This document shows, piece by piece, positions 1-11,239 of a stretch of 64,000 nucleotides of DNA (its first letter is position 1; each line of letters begins with the position of its first letter). Below the pieces are notes generated by a model. That model did not search any database. It was not told the DNA's origin and was given only the letters and a program-made list of their open reading frames with translations. This DNA is from Glandiceps talaboti (lineage: Eukaryota > Hemichordata > Enteropneusta > Spengelidae). The translations under genes were made by a program, and so were the position numbers. The stretch is taken from positions 4,510,040 to 4,574,039 of the forward strand of contig NC_135569.1 of NCBI RefSeq assembly GCF_964340395.1, read 5' to 3'.

Positions 1-1035
1 ATGAAATCATAGTAAAATCTGTTTGTGTTTTGTCATTGGGTGTCTTCTTGGCTGTGTCATCATCACTCAGTACTCCCCCCATTGTAAATCTGTACAAAAT
101 GAAATTATTTACACAGTAATTACATTTAATGTATAAAGGGCCACTATGTATAAAACATATTTTCTTTCCATATTTTTATATTTATTTCTTTAATGAATTT
201 GTGATTGAGTTTCAAAGTAATACTGAAAACAACGCTTTACATGAGATAATTTGATGCAATGGTTATTTCAACGAACCCAATTTATTATGAACACAGTTGA
301 CCATAAATGTCAGAAATTATCAATAACCATGGAGATTAGTGTGGAATGTATTGTTAATTGGCTAATATTTGCATTGATTTGGATGATGGGGCTAATTTAA
401 TATGGTTGGTCTACAGAAGCCCACAAATGGTTCTCGTTATCTCCACAGTGGTCATTTCACATAGGTACAAATATTGTAATTCTTTTTGCATAGGAATATT
501 GTTGATATTATAAATATATGCAATTATTCTGTCGTTCATCAGTGTTTATTTGTTTTTGTTGTTTGTTTGTTTGTTTGTTTGTTTGTTTGTTTGTTTATCT
601 TACTTTTCATGAACATAACTAATAAAACCTGGGCCCAGTGTAGAGAAGCCCATGTTTACATAATCGTAATGTTGATAACACAAATGCACTGTGAATGCTA
701 ATCGGTCCCTGTAAAGCATTAGTTTACATTTGTAAAAAAAATAAAAATAACAAACGTTTCGATAACAGTTCAATGTGTTTGTTTAAAAACATTCATAAAA
801 ACGTGGTAGTTGATATGTAATCATTCAAACATTTATTACTCTCACACCAGTTCACATATTCCTATCATTTCGTTTTTCAAGGTCTGCACATACTTGGGTG
901 GGGAAATGGGGCCCCCTAGTCTGCTGTTCCCCGGACCCACATACAGCGGGATAATTCTATTACTACACCAAAGTCAATGTATGGAGTGGGGGTTGGGGCG
1001 TCAAATACACACACTACCTAAGTCTATCTACATAC
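1..1035. other. Intergenic, no gene seen
   Basis: AT-rich non-coding sequence. The only ordered structure is a (TTTG)n tract near 547-597. No splice-bounded open frame with recognisable protein similarity was found on either strand. Confidence 0.5.
547..597. repeat. (TTTG)n microsatellite
   Basis: About eleven TTTG units with few interruptions. The open frame across it on the plus strand is only low-complexity translation. Confidence 0.9.
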
Positions 1036-1175
1036 CTGCCAGCGGCAGAAACAACGTTGTCAATATCACAGCTGTCACTGCATGCAGTTAGTTGGGCGAG
1101 ATGGTTTTTACTAAAACTGAGTGCGGACAGCTCGACAGGAAACAAGCTCTGAATGAAGGACAGATATATCCACAT
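1036..1175 (-). CDS. Candidate first coding exon of a leftward gene
   Basis: On the minus strand an ATG at 1175 opens 46 codons plus two bases. They run without a stop to a good donor (CAG then GTATGT) at 1035. The peptide starts MWIYLSFIQSLFPVEL and contains several Cys and Asp residues. I do not recognise it. Upstream, in minus-strand sense, lies 1176-1640, which looks promoter-like. The next exon would be at or beyond the left edge and was not found. A chance open frame is quite possible. Confidence 0.25.
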
Positions 1176-1640
1176 GTAATCCCCGATTTCAACTGGTTTG
1201 TGTCGGTTTTCAACGTTTATTCCAATCCAAAGTGACGTGTCGATCGGATTAGTAATGAAATATACTATGATTGGTGAACATTGGTGATCATCTGCACGTC
1301 CTATGTTATGTCTCGGCTGTGTTGTAAATGTTGATCTTCTCGTAATAGCAAGGTTAGCAATGTTAGAGGTTGAAGGTCATATGAGGTCAATTTACTATGA
1401 ATGATTTATGGAAGTGTAGATTTGAAATAAAAGTATTACGTGTAGTGAAGGGCACGGCTTTGTCAAAATCAAACATCAACAAAACGATTTTACGTCTAAT
1501 GACCTTGTTGACTCAGTCATCGCAGACATATCCCAAGTGACAAAATAATGACGCAAAGATAGTGGCGGCGCTATTTATAGTAACTAAAAGGACACGTAAA
1601 AGTATTCCCCTCCACTGTCTAGAACTATTACATGTAGATA
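1176..1640. promoter_or_regulatory. Possible promoter/enhancer segment
   Basis: It has more CpG than its surroundings. It contains an AP-1 palindrome TGACTCAGTCA at 1509-1519, a CRE-like TGACGCA at 1549-1555 and a perfect MEF2-type box CTATTTATAG at 1571-1580. It lies just upstream (minus sense) of the candidate first exon at 1036-1175. Motif matches alone are weak evidence. Confidence 0.3.
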
Positions 1641-1844
1641 CAGAGCACCGACGATTTCGCTAAAGATTTTTTTTTAGAAATGACGGTGCCAATAAAACAT
1701 GAGACTCGGGGTAATGATGACAAAATTCACAAGAGGGACCTTTTGAAAAGAGAGAAAAGACGGGCCACTCAAAAATAATTTTAGTAAATTTGCCTCTGCC
1801 TCCTTCCTAATGGAATTTAATTACAATTCTGCAAACAAGTTCCT

Positions 1845-1845
<1 letters not shown>

Positions 1846-1925
<80 letters not shown>

Positions 1926-1938
1926 AAGAAAGAAAGAC

Positions 1939-2008
<70 letters not shown>
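1846..2008. repeat. Compound (CAGA)n-(GAAA)n microsatellite
   Basis: A pure CAGA tract of about 80 bp passes into a GAAA tract of about 80 bp through a short mixed zone. The open frames on both strands here are repeat translations, not genes. Confidence 0.97.
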
Positions 2009-3176
2009 TGTTACTGAGACGCCTGATAGCTTCCCGGATTCCTTGGGGAGCATTAAGGTGATTACAAGCTTTGAAGGGCCGGGGGAAACATACATGCATG
2101 TTGCATGAAATATGACCCTCCCCAGATTCTGTTGCGCTTAAAAGTGACACTCCCTCATTTTCCGTTCTCTGAAACTTGTGAAACTTGGCCCTCCCGCTAT
2201 TAAAATATTTCAAAAACATGGATTAAAATATTGTCAGACGTGAAAAACACACCATGCTCAGAATCAATGATCAATGGTAAGGAGTTTTAATCTCACTGCC
2301 ACACACATTGAAAGTTATGTTTACATTAATCAATACCTGTGTTAGATCTAATTGGCTGAGCTCAAGGTCACAGCTCCCCAAGACTAGATGGTTGTACGCC
2401 CGGCATTGTCAAACCGAGGTTAACATCTCCACTCCACCACATTATCCCGTGCACATTATCCACAATCGATATCTTGCCACACTGCACTGCAGCCCCCCCC
2501 CTCACTCCTGTGAGACCCACTTCTTTCCTCACTGTATGGTTGCTAGCAGCGATTAAACTGATATGTTTTAACATTACTGTGCAATGGTGGCAGTGGTGGG
2601 ATTCCAGCTTGAAATCACAAAATAATGAAAGCTAGATAATAAAAAGCGTCAAAGTAAAATGTGACCCTCCCCTTATTCCATTTTCTAAAATATGATCCCC
2701 CTCGACTTAGATTTTGAGAAAGAGAAGTACACTCAAAACGAAAACGAAACCTGATCACAATAGTCTAACAAATTTAAAGTCACAAAACCTCCCTGTTTCC
2801 TTTACAGCAACCGGTTTCGCAAGCTGTTACTATCTGATATAACCCAGACAATGAAACTACTTGTCTGTGATCCGTCGAACTTTTTTCTTCTTTTTTTTCT
2901 GCCCGCCATACCTTTTTCACCATACTTTTTTCGCCATACTTTTTTTTCTGTTTTTGTCCACCATATAATACTTTTCTTTTTATTTATTTTTTGGTTTTCG
3001 TCCACTGTATATTTAGTGAGGGGGATATGATTCTGCTAATACTGCTTTTTATGATATTATAATACGGATTCATTACAATGTTAAATATTTTTATGACTTA
3101 AAATGTACAGCGAGAGCGACTGGTGGACCTTGAGGTGGCATATTAAAGGTTGAGGAGAAATATATATCGAACAAAC
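2009..3176. other. Intergenic, nothing recognised
   Basis: No splice-bounded coding segment, RNA gene or ordered repeat was seen. There are short homopolymer T runs around 2880-2990. Confidence 0.4.
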
Positions 3177-3336
3177 CCCCCCCCCTCTCTCTGTCTCTCT
3201 CTCTCCCTCCCTCCCTTCCTTGCTCCCCCTCTACTCCCTCCCCCTCCCTCTCTCTCTCTCGCTCTCTATATCGCTCTATCTCTCTCTCTATCTATCTATA
3301 TCTCTCGCTCTCTCTCTATCTCTCTCTCTCTCTCTG
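3177..3336. repeat. Polypyrimidine (CT)n tract
   Basis: Nearly pure C/T sequence of about 160 bp on the plus strand, mainly CTCT with TATC interruptions. Mirror-symmetric homopyrimidine DNA of this kind can form triplex structures. Confidence 0.9.
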
Positions 3337-3796
3337 CAGTTAGTACAAGTTTAACATTTGATACAAGTTTGTAGCATATCAATGTGTTTACGGGTGAACA
3401 TATTACAGTAAAAACAATTAAATAACATACCTTATTGTTTCACAAATTAACAGAGTTTCTCACAATTAAGTTATAACAGAAAATCTCTCACAACTGTACT
3501 CTCAGAGTAATGGGTAAGATTCTTCTGTGGAAATCAGCAAATGCCAGCAAGTGTACTCTTATAAGAAGGGTGCGTGCTCCCAGATGCTCCGAAGACCATA
3601 TCTTTTGAGAAACGTTCTTAGATCTTACATTTTATAGACACTGTGCTGACATTTATCATTGTAATAGATATCTACATTTGTACACCAGCGTGGGCGTTAC
3701 TTGTCAAGCGACAGTGATTAATCGGGCGATCAGCCAATCAGGTGTCCGCAAACTTCCCGCTTCAAAATCCAGGGAGCTGAGAATATGAAAAATACC

Positions 3797-3888
3797 ATCC
3801 GGGTAATGAAAAGTCCATACCCGGAGTATATTAGACAGACATGGTAATGAAAAGTCAACATCCGGAGTATATTAGACAGACATTGACT
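3797..3888 (+). repeat. Two-copy tandem repeat, about 43 bp
   Basis: The string TAATGAAAAGTC followed by CGGAGTATATTAGACAGACA occurs twice in a row with a few differences. The tail CGGAGTATATT recurs alone near 4385. Confidence 0.7.
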
Positions 3889-4024
3889 GTGTGCGCAATA
3901 GACTCCAACATGAAGATGTTTGTATCGAAGTATCGAGTTTGTTATCAACCAGAAAGAGCTGTCAAAATGAATGATTGATGATGGCGAAAGCCCAACCAAA
4001 TAAACGTCAATAGCTTGGTTAGTG

Positions 4025-4050
4025 CTTGGAGGAATTATAATTCCTCCAAG
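4025..4050. repeat. Perfect 26-bp palindrome with 8-bp flanking repeats
   Basis: Each arm is CTTGGAGGAATTA and the whole 26 bp equals its own reverse complement. GGTTAGTG stands just before (4017-4024) and again at the end (4050-4057). The layout could be a tiny foldback insertion with target-site duplication, or a cruciform. Confidence 0.9.
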
Positions 4051-4441
4051 GTTAGTGTGTGTGAACCTTTCAGTAGCTAAGCATGTCTTGTCGAAAGCGA
4101 CGTTTCGGTCAGTTTACATTTAAGAACATGGAGAGTATCCAACTTCATTGATGTATGTCTTCTAACTCCAATGTAAAAACATCCTCTGAGAAAATGCACA
4201 GTACAGCAGACACTGTATTTGAGAACTTGTAGTGTGAAGTGAGTGTCTAATTTTGTTAGGGGGTGTATGTGTATTAGCTAGAGTGTATAAATAGCCCGGA
4301 AGATATGCAGACATGCACGATGGCGCAGACACTGTTATTATTATTGTTGTTGCGGTGGTATGATAGCAGTGTATGAGTTATCTCCGGAGTATATTGGAAT
4401 TCGAACTCAATACACAACAAAGGAAATTAGCCGGTGTACAA

Positions 4442-4509
4442 AACAGATACAATCCGACCAATATGCGCCTCGCTACCGCTCGACGCATATTGGTCGGATT
4501 GTATCTGTT
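4442..4509. repeat. Perfect inverted repeat, 26-bp arms, 16-bp loop
   Basis: The left arm 4442-4467 (starts AACAGATACAATCCGACC) is the exact reverse complement of 4484-4509. The GC-rich loop is CCTCGCTACCGCTCGA. No mismatch in 26 bp implies recent origin or conversion between arms. It lies 1.4 kb upstream of the AMT start. Confidence 0.95.
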
Positions 4510-5785
4510 ACATACCTAGCATGAAAGTTTGTCCAATGTAATCGGTCGTTTTACGTTATAAACAAGTTTTTGTTTGTTTTCATATAATATACATACTGTA
4601 CTTGGCAGAAATAGAAAGTACACATGTATATTGATAATACAATGAACCGTGGGTGGGTAGATTTTATTGCAATGATAAATGTCATGTCAGTGTCTAAATG
4701 TCAGCTCTAAGTGGCAATATATGGATGACAAATAAGTAATTTATTTGGATTTTGAATTTATCAAACAATTTTACCATGTTTTCCTACTTGAAAAAAAAAG
4801 AGAAACAGTATAGGCAATTGCAAAGTCTATGTTTGTAACTCAAAAAATGCTAAAGGCTAAAAAGAAGTGTATAAAATGGAGTTACAAACAAAAGATTGCT
4901 ATATTATGTTTCACACAGATTTTTCAGGTAAAAACATAATAAAGCTATTTTAGCAATTAAAAATCAAAAATAGATACCAAATTGTGTTTTGATACATGTT
5001 TCAAGTCGAGCCAGACAATGTTATGTTCCATGTCGACTGGCTTCCATTGTGCGTCATCATGATACACACACTTGCTTTTTAGAAAGCATTTAAATTTAAC
5101 CTCTTTATTCATCCTAGAAATGAAAATAACTGCTATCTCTTATAAACACTCCGAACACGTCGGTTCCAGAGATTGATTTAAAGCTTAAATGGCAATTAAA
5201 GTTTGGCGGGAACTATAATAATTATAAATCAAAGTTACCTGAACTTTCCCCAGGATCCATGCAGAACCCGGAATATCAGGGAACTGTCGACTGCTAAAAC
5301 ATGATTAGATCTTTCTTTTTAGGAAATAAAGGCACGCTGCGCAAAGATGAAAAAAAAAATTATAGGTCCTGAAATATACCCTTAAAACGAATTTATTATA
5401 GTCTCAGCCATATTTTAATTCCTTCATTGCGTCACGGTAGGTGGCAGTATTTTCCCCCGAAAATTCCAATACAAATGGGGATAACACAAGAGTAAGTTTC
5501 GTCCAAAAATAAAATGAAATAGGTTATCGAAGGATATAAAATTGATGTTTATTAAAGACAAACTTTTTTTATTCATTTTATTTATATGACGAAGTTATAT
5601 GTTGCAATCAATCGGATTAAAATCTGATGTACGAATACGGCTAGATATCAATTATTTCCTTCATAAGCTTATATTATATATTGAGCCAATGTCGTCTTCC
5701 ATAAAAATGTTCGTCAGGAAAAGTGCCAAATAAGATTTGGTGTAATGATAAGAAAAGATATTGCTGACACGCATATGCATGTAGT
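4510..5785. other. Intergenic, 5' of AMT
   Basis: AT-rich with no gene recognised. A G-poor region with several poly-A runs precedes the AMT promoter. Confidence 0.4.
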
Positions 5786-5893
5786 GTGTACTGGGGTGGA
5801 AGGAGTGAGCCATCAACGGCCAGTATTGGCTGTGGGGAGGAGGAGCCAAACTATCAGCTGATATCCGAGGCTCGATATCCTCCATGTTTCAAT
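5786..5893 (+). promoter_or_regulatory. AMT proximal promoter / 5' UTR
   Basis: Immediately upstream of the AMT start codon. It holds an inverted CCAAT box (ATTGG within 5820-5832) and a GC/GA-rich box (GGGGAGGAGGAG). There is no TATA box, which fits a housekeeping mitochondrial gene. An open frame runs through this segment into the AMT frame but has no upstream ATG in good context. Confidence 0.35.
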
Positions 5894-6983
5894 ATGTCGC
5901 AGTTTTCTAACATGATCTCGGCTCCTTGGTTGAAGATTTTGCAACGAGCTGTTGTAAATAATAATCTTAAACCGTTTGCATGTCATCAAAGGCGATCGTT
6001 AGCATCTAAGGTAAGTAAAACGTCTGTCGAAGAACATTAAACACAGTCAGATTTGGAAGTTGAGCTGCGAACGCTAAACTGTCGTCTGCTGCCAAAGTTA
6101 CAGTCGATTTTTAGTTGTGGCGTGCTATTAAAAGTTTGTACAACGTCTATCAGTACAACGTCTATCAGTTTTAGCTGAGAAAGCGATATACATAATTAGA
6201 ATTCCCCATATTTGATGTATGCAATTTTTCAAAAAACCAAATGATGACGACCCTCGGCCCCGTGTCCCTGAGAGGGACTGTGATTGTGAACGACCGTACG
6301 GTACACTGGTACGATGTGCACGTCAGCCGTCATATAAAACAAGTCACAGACATTGACACAGGACCGTTGGTCGGTCGGTCGATCGGTAAAATCTGTGTAA
6401 CTGTGAGATTAGCTTATGATGATATATAAAATAAGTATCACATCTTCTAACATAGGGTGGAATACATGTGAAGTTGAACGTTGTCGAATGCATATGAAAT
6501 TCGTGGATATTTTCTGAACTTCAAAACCATCTACATGCACTTATTGGTCTACAACTGAATCAAAGGTGATAGTAATTATCAAGATGAGATTACACTATAG
6601 TTTTTAAATATGCATCATGTTTATGATCCAATGGTAATGATTTAATTCATACACAGATCACAGTCATGTAATGTGATCTGTAATGTGTAACAGCAAACAA
6701 TATTGAAACAGACCCATGATATAGTAAGAACACATGAAACACATGTACCACATACAGTGATACACATACATGCAAATAAATAAATACACACATACATACA
6801 TACATACATACATACATACATACATACATACATACATACATACATACATACATACATACATACATACATACATACATACATACATACATACATACATACA
6901 TACATACATACATACATACATACATACATACATACAGCATACATACATACATACATAATACACATAATACACACGTACATACA

Positions 6984-7024
<41 letters not shown>

Positions 7025-10000
7025 AGGTTAGGACGGTTCCCTTCTATCTTTTCCAGAAACAATGATAAGAAACCCACACACTTATAACAGTATAGGCAGA
7101 ACACCAGGTACTAAAGGAAAAGAAAAATCACTATACTACTGTACTAAAATATAAACCACATGGCCAAACCAAAGCAGTTAACAGACAAATTTATAAACAC
7201 TAAAACCCAAACAGATAAAAAACACACAAAACACACACATTAAGTTATAAATTATAATACTAGGTTTTCATAGAAACTCAGTCAGAGGTCAATTCGCATT
7301 ATATTTAGAACCAGTTTTCTATTAATATGTAACCTAAATCTGAATAAATATTACATTTCTTTCAGTTGACTTTGTATCAAAGGCAATGTTATATAGATGA
7401 TACACATGACCACTTTCAATTAAATAACAATAGTACAGCATGTTTTATTTGATTCAAATTTATATGTAAAAATACATAATCTGAGGCTTATTAATACACA
7501 CAAAAAACTGAATATACTAAAAATTATAATAACAAAAGACAAATGCATAATGCAAAATACAACTTGAACATTAGAGATTGTTAACCGAATTTCAGTAACG
7601 AACTTCTTGAGACTGTTAACAATAAATCCATCACTGGTGCTAAATAATTTTGTGTGAAATGTTTTTGCAATTTGTTACAATTCCTTATATTGTTATTTCT
7701 TTAAAAAAATGGGTTTTAGGGTTATTTGTGCTCATACATCTTGAAGGAGGGATCCCCTCCAAGATCTTTGATCTGATATGGGAGTCTACACATTTCATTT
7801 GGCTACCTCTATTTCCTTTTGTACATTGTCATTTGTTTTAGCATCTCTTCATAGGAAGTCCTGTTTCCTGTGTTACTAACATACTGATAAAACACAAGGT
7901 TATTTGTAATGCAAGATACAAAGTAATGAAAGGAAAGCCTGTCAAATTACATAGAGTAAACCTGAACCATCATTTTATCTAACTTACATGGTTGTCGATC
8001 CCAGTACAAGTAATAACCCTGTTGTAGCCTAATCTAATAAACTGATCTAATCTAATAAAAAATTACATTCTACTGCCTTAGACAGATGATATTTACATAA
8101 ACAAATAATCCCTACTGTCCAAACCATAAATGTCAGGGTTTCAATCTCATCTTTTCCATTAGTGTTATCTTATCAGTGGAGCCATAAGGATTACATAGGA
8201 ATATTTGTTTTCTTGCAAAGTTGACTATATCTCTGCCAGACAACTGTTTTTCGCATATAAATTCTAATCCTGGGCTGTCATTTAAGTTCTCAAAAAGATG
8301 ATATTTACAATAAAGTAGTAATACAATAAGCTAGGTAATTACTATTATTAATAACCATAATAAATAGTAATAACCACAATTATTTTATATTAGTGATTAC
8401 TTGCACCAGTGGTAGTACTAATATTTACACTGCAGTGCAATATCAACAACATTATTGCATACCTGCATGCAAATGATATGCAAATGATATGCAAATGAAG
8501 GCATGAACGTCCCTTGTGATGGCAGTGTATTCAGCTGCTCTTTCCACTCACTACACTTGTGAGAGTACGACTGAATAGAACACTGAAAGTATGCAGGTAA
8601 ATGTCCCAAGTATGCCACACATGCACTCACACTTCATGGGGTTCTGTAATGTAACCAGTGATAACAACAATAACCAGTAATTACCACAATAACAAGTGAT
8701 AATAACAATAACCACAATAACCAGTAATAACCACATTAACCGAGTAATAACCACAATAACCAGTAGTAACAACAATAACCGAGTATAATAACCACAGTAA
8801 CCAGTAATAACCACAATAACCAGTAGCAACCCTGATTTTTTCACTATCATTTAATTTCACAGACAGATGAGACCTTAAAGAAAACATGTCTGTATGACTT
8901 CCATGTTAACCATGGTGGTAAGATGGTGCCATTTGCTGGATTCAGTATGCCAGTCCAATACAAGGAAGGCCTACTAACAGAACATCTACATACTAGAAAT
9001 AGTGCATCTATATTTGACGTAACACATATGTTGCAGAGTAAAATCTATGGCAAAGATAGAGTCAAGTTTATGGAAAGTTTAATAGTAGGTAAGTACAATT
9101 CAAGGTCAACCATTTGTGTGTGTTACCCAGACTCATTGTCAATGGCTACTGGCCCAGAGTCTGGGGACATTGTAAACAATTTATGTGGGTTTCATTTTTG
9201 GTTAAGAAGCACAAAGCATGCAAATATGGTCGTAGATTGAGTTTGTGAAATTATATTATTTGAAAGTAGCAGCTATCTGTTGCTGTAGACTGTCAGACAC
9301 ATTGCACATAAACTTGAATTAATTGCCACATCACATAAAAGCACACATTCACAAATGAAATTCAAGTTCCCTTGGAATTTCATGTACATGTAAAGAGGCC
9401 ATAAAACTGTTCTTAACAAACCATGAAATGTAATGCGAGTCTCTGTATTTCCAACATACTGTGCCAAGTATTATTAATCCAGTTCATTTATTTACTTTCC
9501 CTGTTTGCGACAAGTTCTGTTTGTTAATGCTTGTCTGTCGCTGGTTGTACGTTACAAAATGCATACAGATCAAATTTGTCTTTTTCTTTTTCGTTTTAGG
9601 AGATGTAGAGGGGTTACCTGACAATACAGGCACTCTGTCATTGTTCACCAATGAACAAGGTGGTATCCAAGACGATCTAATTGTCAGTAGAACCACTGAT
9701 GATTACCTGTATGTTGTCTCAAATGCTGGCTGTATTGATAAAGACATTGCTAATATGAAGGTAAAGTAAAAATTAAAGATGGTCATTTTTTGTGTTCAGA
9801 CTCACGTCACTTTGTGGAAAGGATCCTTGCGACAATATGAATGAATAAAGCGAGAATATCAAGCAGTAACCCTATAATATCATATATTTCACCTGCCCCC
9901 ACATGGCTGATTTGAATGGTAGCAGTCAATGTGCACTGCCAAATGCATCAATTTTTTACATGGCCTTCCAATCAATATAGTGGTGAAAAACTTAGGAATT

Positions 10001-11200
10001 TAGGGTGTATCAGGCACCCTCCAATTGGGTGCACAGAGCAAGTAGACACTACTTGTAAATTGCTAATCCAGTTAGCCCACTGTATTCTATGTATTGTTGA
10101 CACCTATCACAATACCTGAATACAGAAATATGACAACTTGTAAAATATTTTACCAGAACTTATTTTCACGGAAAAAGTTTATACACATATTCAGCTAAAA
10201 TAAATCCAGTGCCAAAATATGTATGATTACAGAATGCACTATATAAGCTGCAACCACAAATGTTGTAGAATAATGGCACTTCTGGTGATACGAGGTATTT
10301 ACCTACGTAAGAATGGTTCAATACCTTTAAGGTTTGGAACAGAGATACCCTCAATGGAAAACATGATGATTCAAAATTGAAGGTACTTACAACAGCTTTA
10401 CTTGCCAGTTTGTATTAATTTTGATTTGTATTGTGTGTATATACTACAGCAACAAGAAGCCAAGTTCAAAGGTCAAGGTCTTGATGTTACTGTAGAACAG
10501 TTGCCTGATATGGCATTAATTGCACTCCAAGGTAAGATATGTTATTATTCAAGTGTAGATGTAACCCAGAGATTTGGCTAGTACTCAGGTTTGACAATGT
10601 CATTTGCTAACCCAGGGACTTGTCCATCTAGTTTGACAATGTCATTTGCTAACCCAGGGACTTGTCCATCTAGTTTGACAATGTCATTTGCTAACCCAGA
10701 GACTTGGCTATCTGACCTGACAACAGTGTGCATTGTATGAGCCAATGTGTCAAGTCAGATAACCAAGTCTTTGGGCCTAGTATAGAATCCATACATTGTT
10801 TTTGTCACACCCTGTATTTGTTTTGATGTCAAATTTTATCATTCAGATTTTCCTTCAGTAACTGCGTACAAAAACAACTTGTATCTTCAGATTTCAAAAT
10901 AAATTAAATTCAATACTCTTATTCATGGAATATGTCAGAAGTCATCCATCAATCACAGACAAATGAATCTGTTGCATTTTTTCCTAATGATCACAAACAC
11001 CTAAGAATAACAAAAATGTTGGGAATCATGTATCCAATGAAGACTTTTTTTGTGGCCCTAGCCAGAATTGTTTTGTAATTCCCTACCTATCTATTTGTGG
11101 CTCATTTGACTTGTAATATTTTGTACATTTGTAGATAAGTTTAGAGTATTTTATAAGCCTATAATTTTATAAATTTCTGGCAATAAAAGTTATTATTATT

Positions 11201-11239
<39 letters not shown>

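Noticed and set aside
1101-1235. Plus-strand ATG followed by 44 codons (MVFTKTECGQ...)
   Set aside because: Ends in a stop with no donor, no homologue recognised, and overlaps the somewhat better minus-strand candidate.
1810-2219. Open frames rich in DRQT or SFFL
   Set aside because: Translations of the CAGA/GAAA microsatellite in different frames.
4318-4375. ATGGCGCAG start with a TATAAAT 25-30 bp upstream
   Set aside because: The frame closes after 18 residues (MAQTLLLLLLLRWYDSSV) and no donor keeps it open. The Leu run is a TTA/TTG repeat.
6642-7104. Long Tyr-Val-Cys / Ile-His-Thr repeat proteins on both strands
   Set aside because: Pure translations of CATA and CA microsatellites. The same artefact occurs at 15500-16100, 23500-24210, 29378-29752, 44281-44814, 49848-50245 and 63047-63446.
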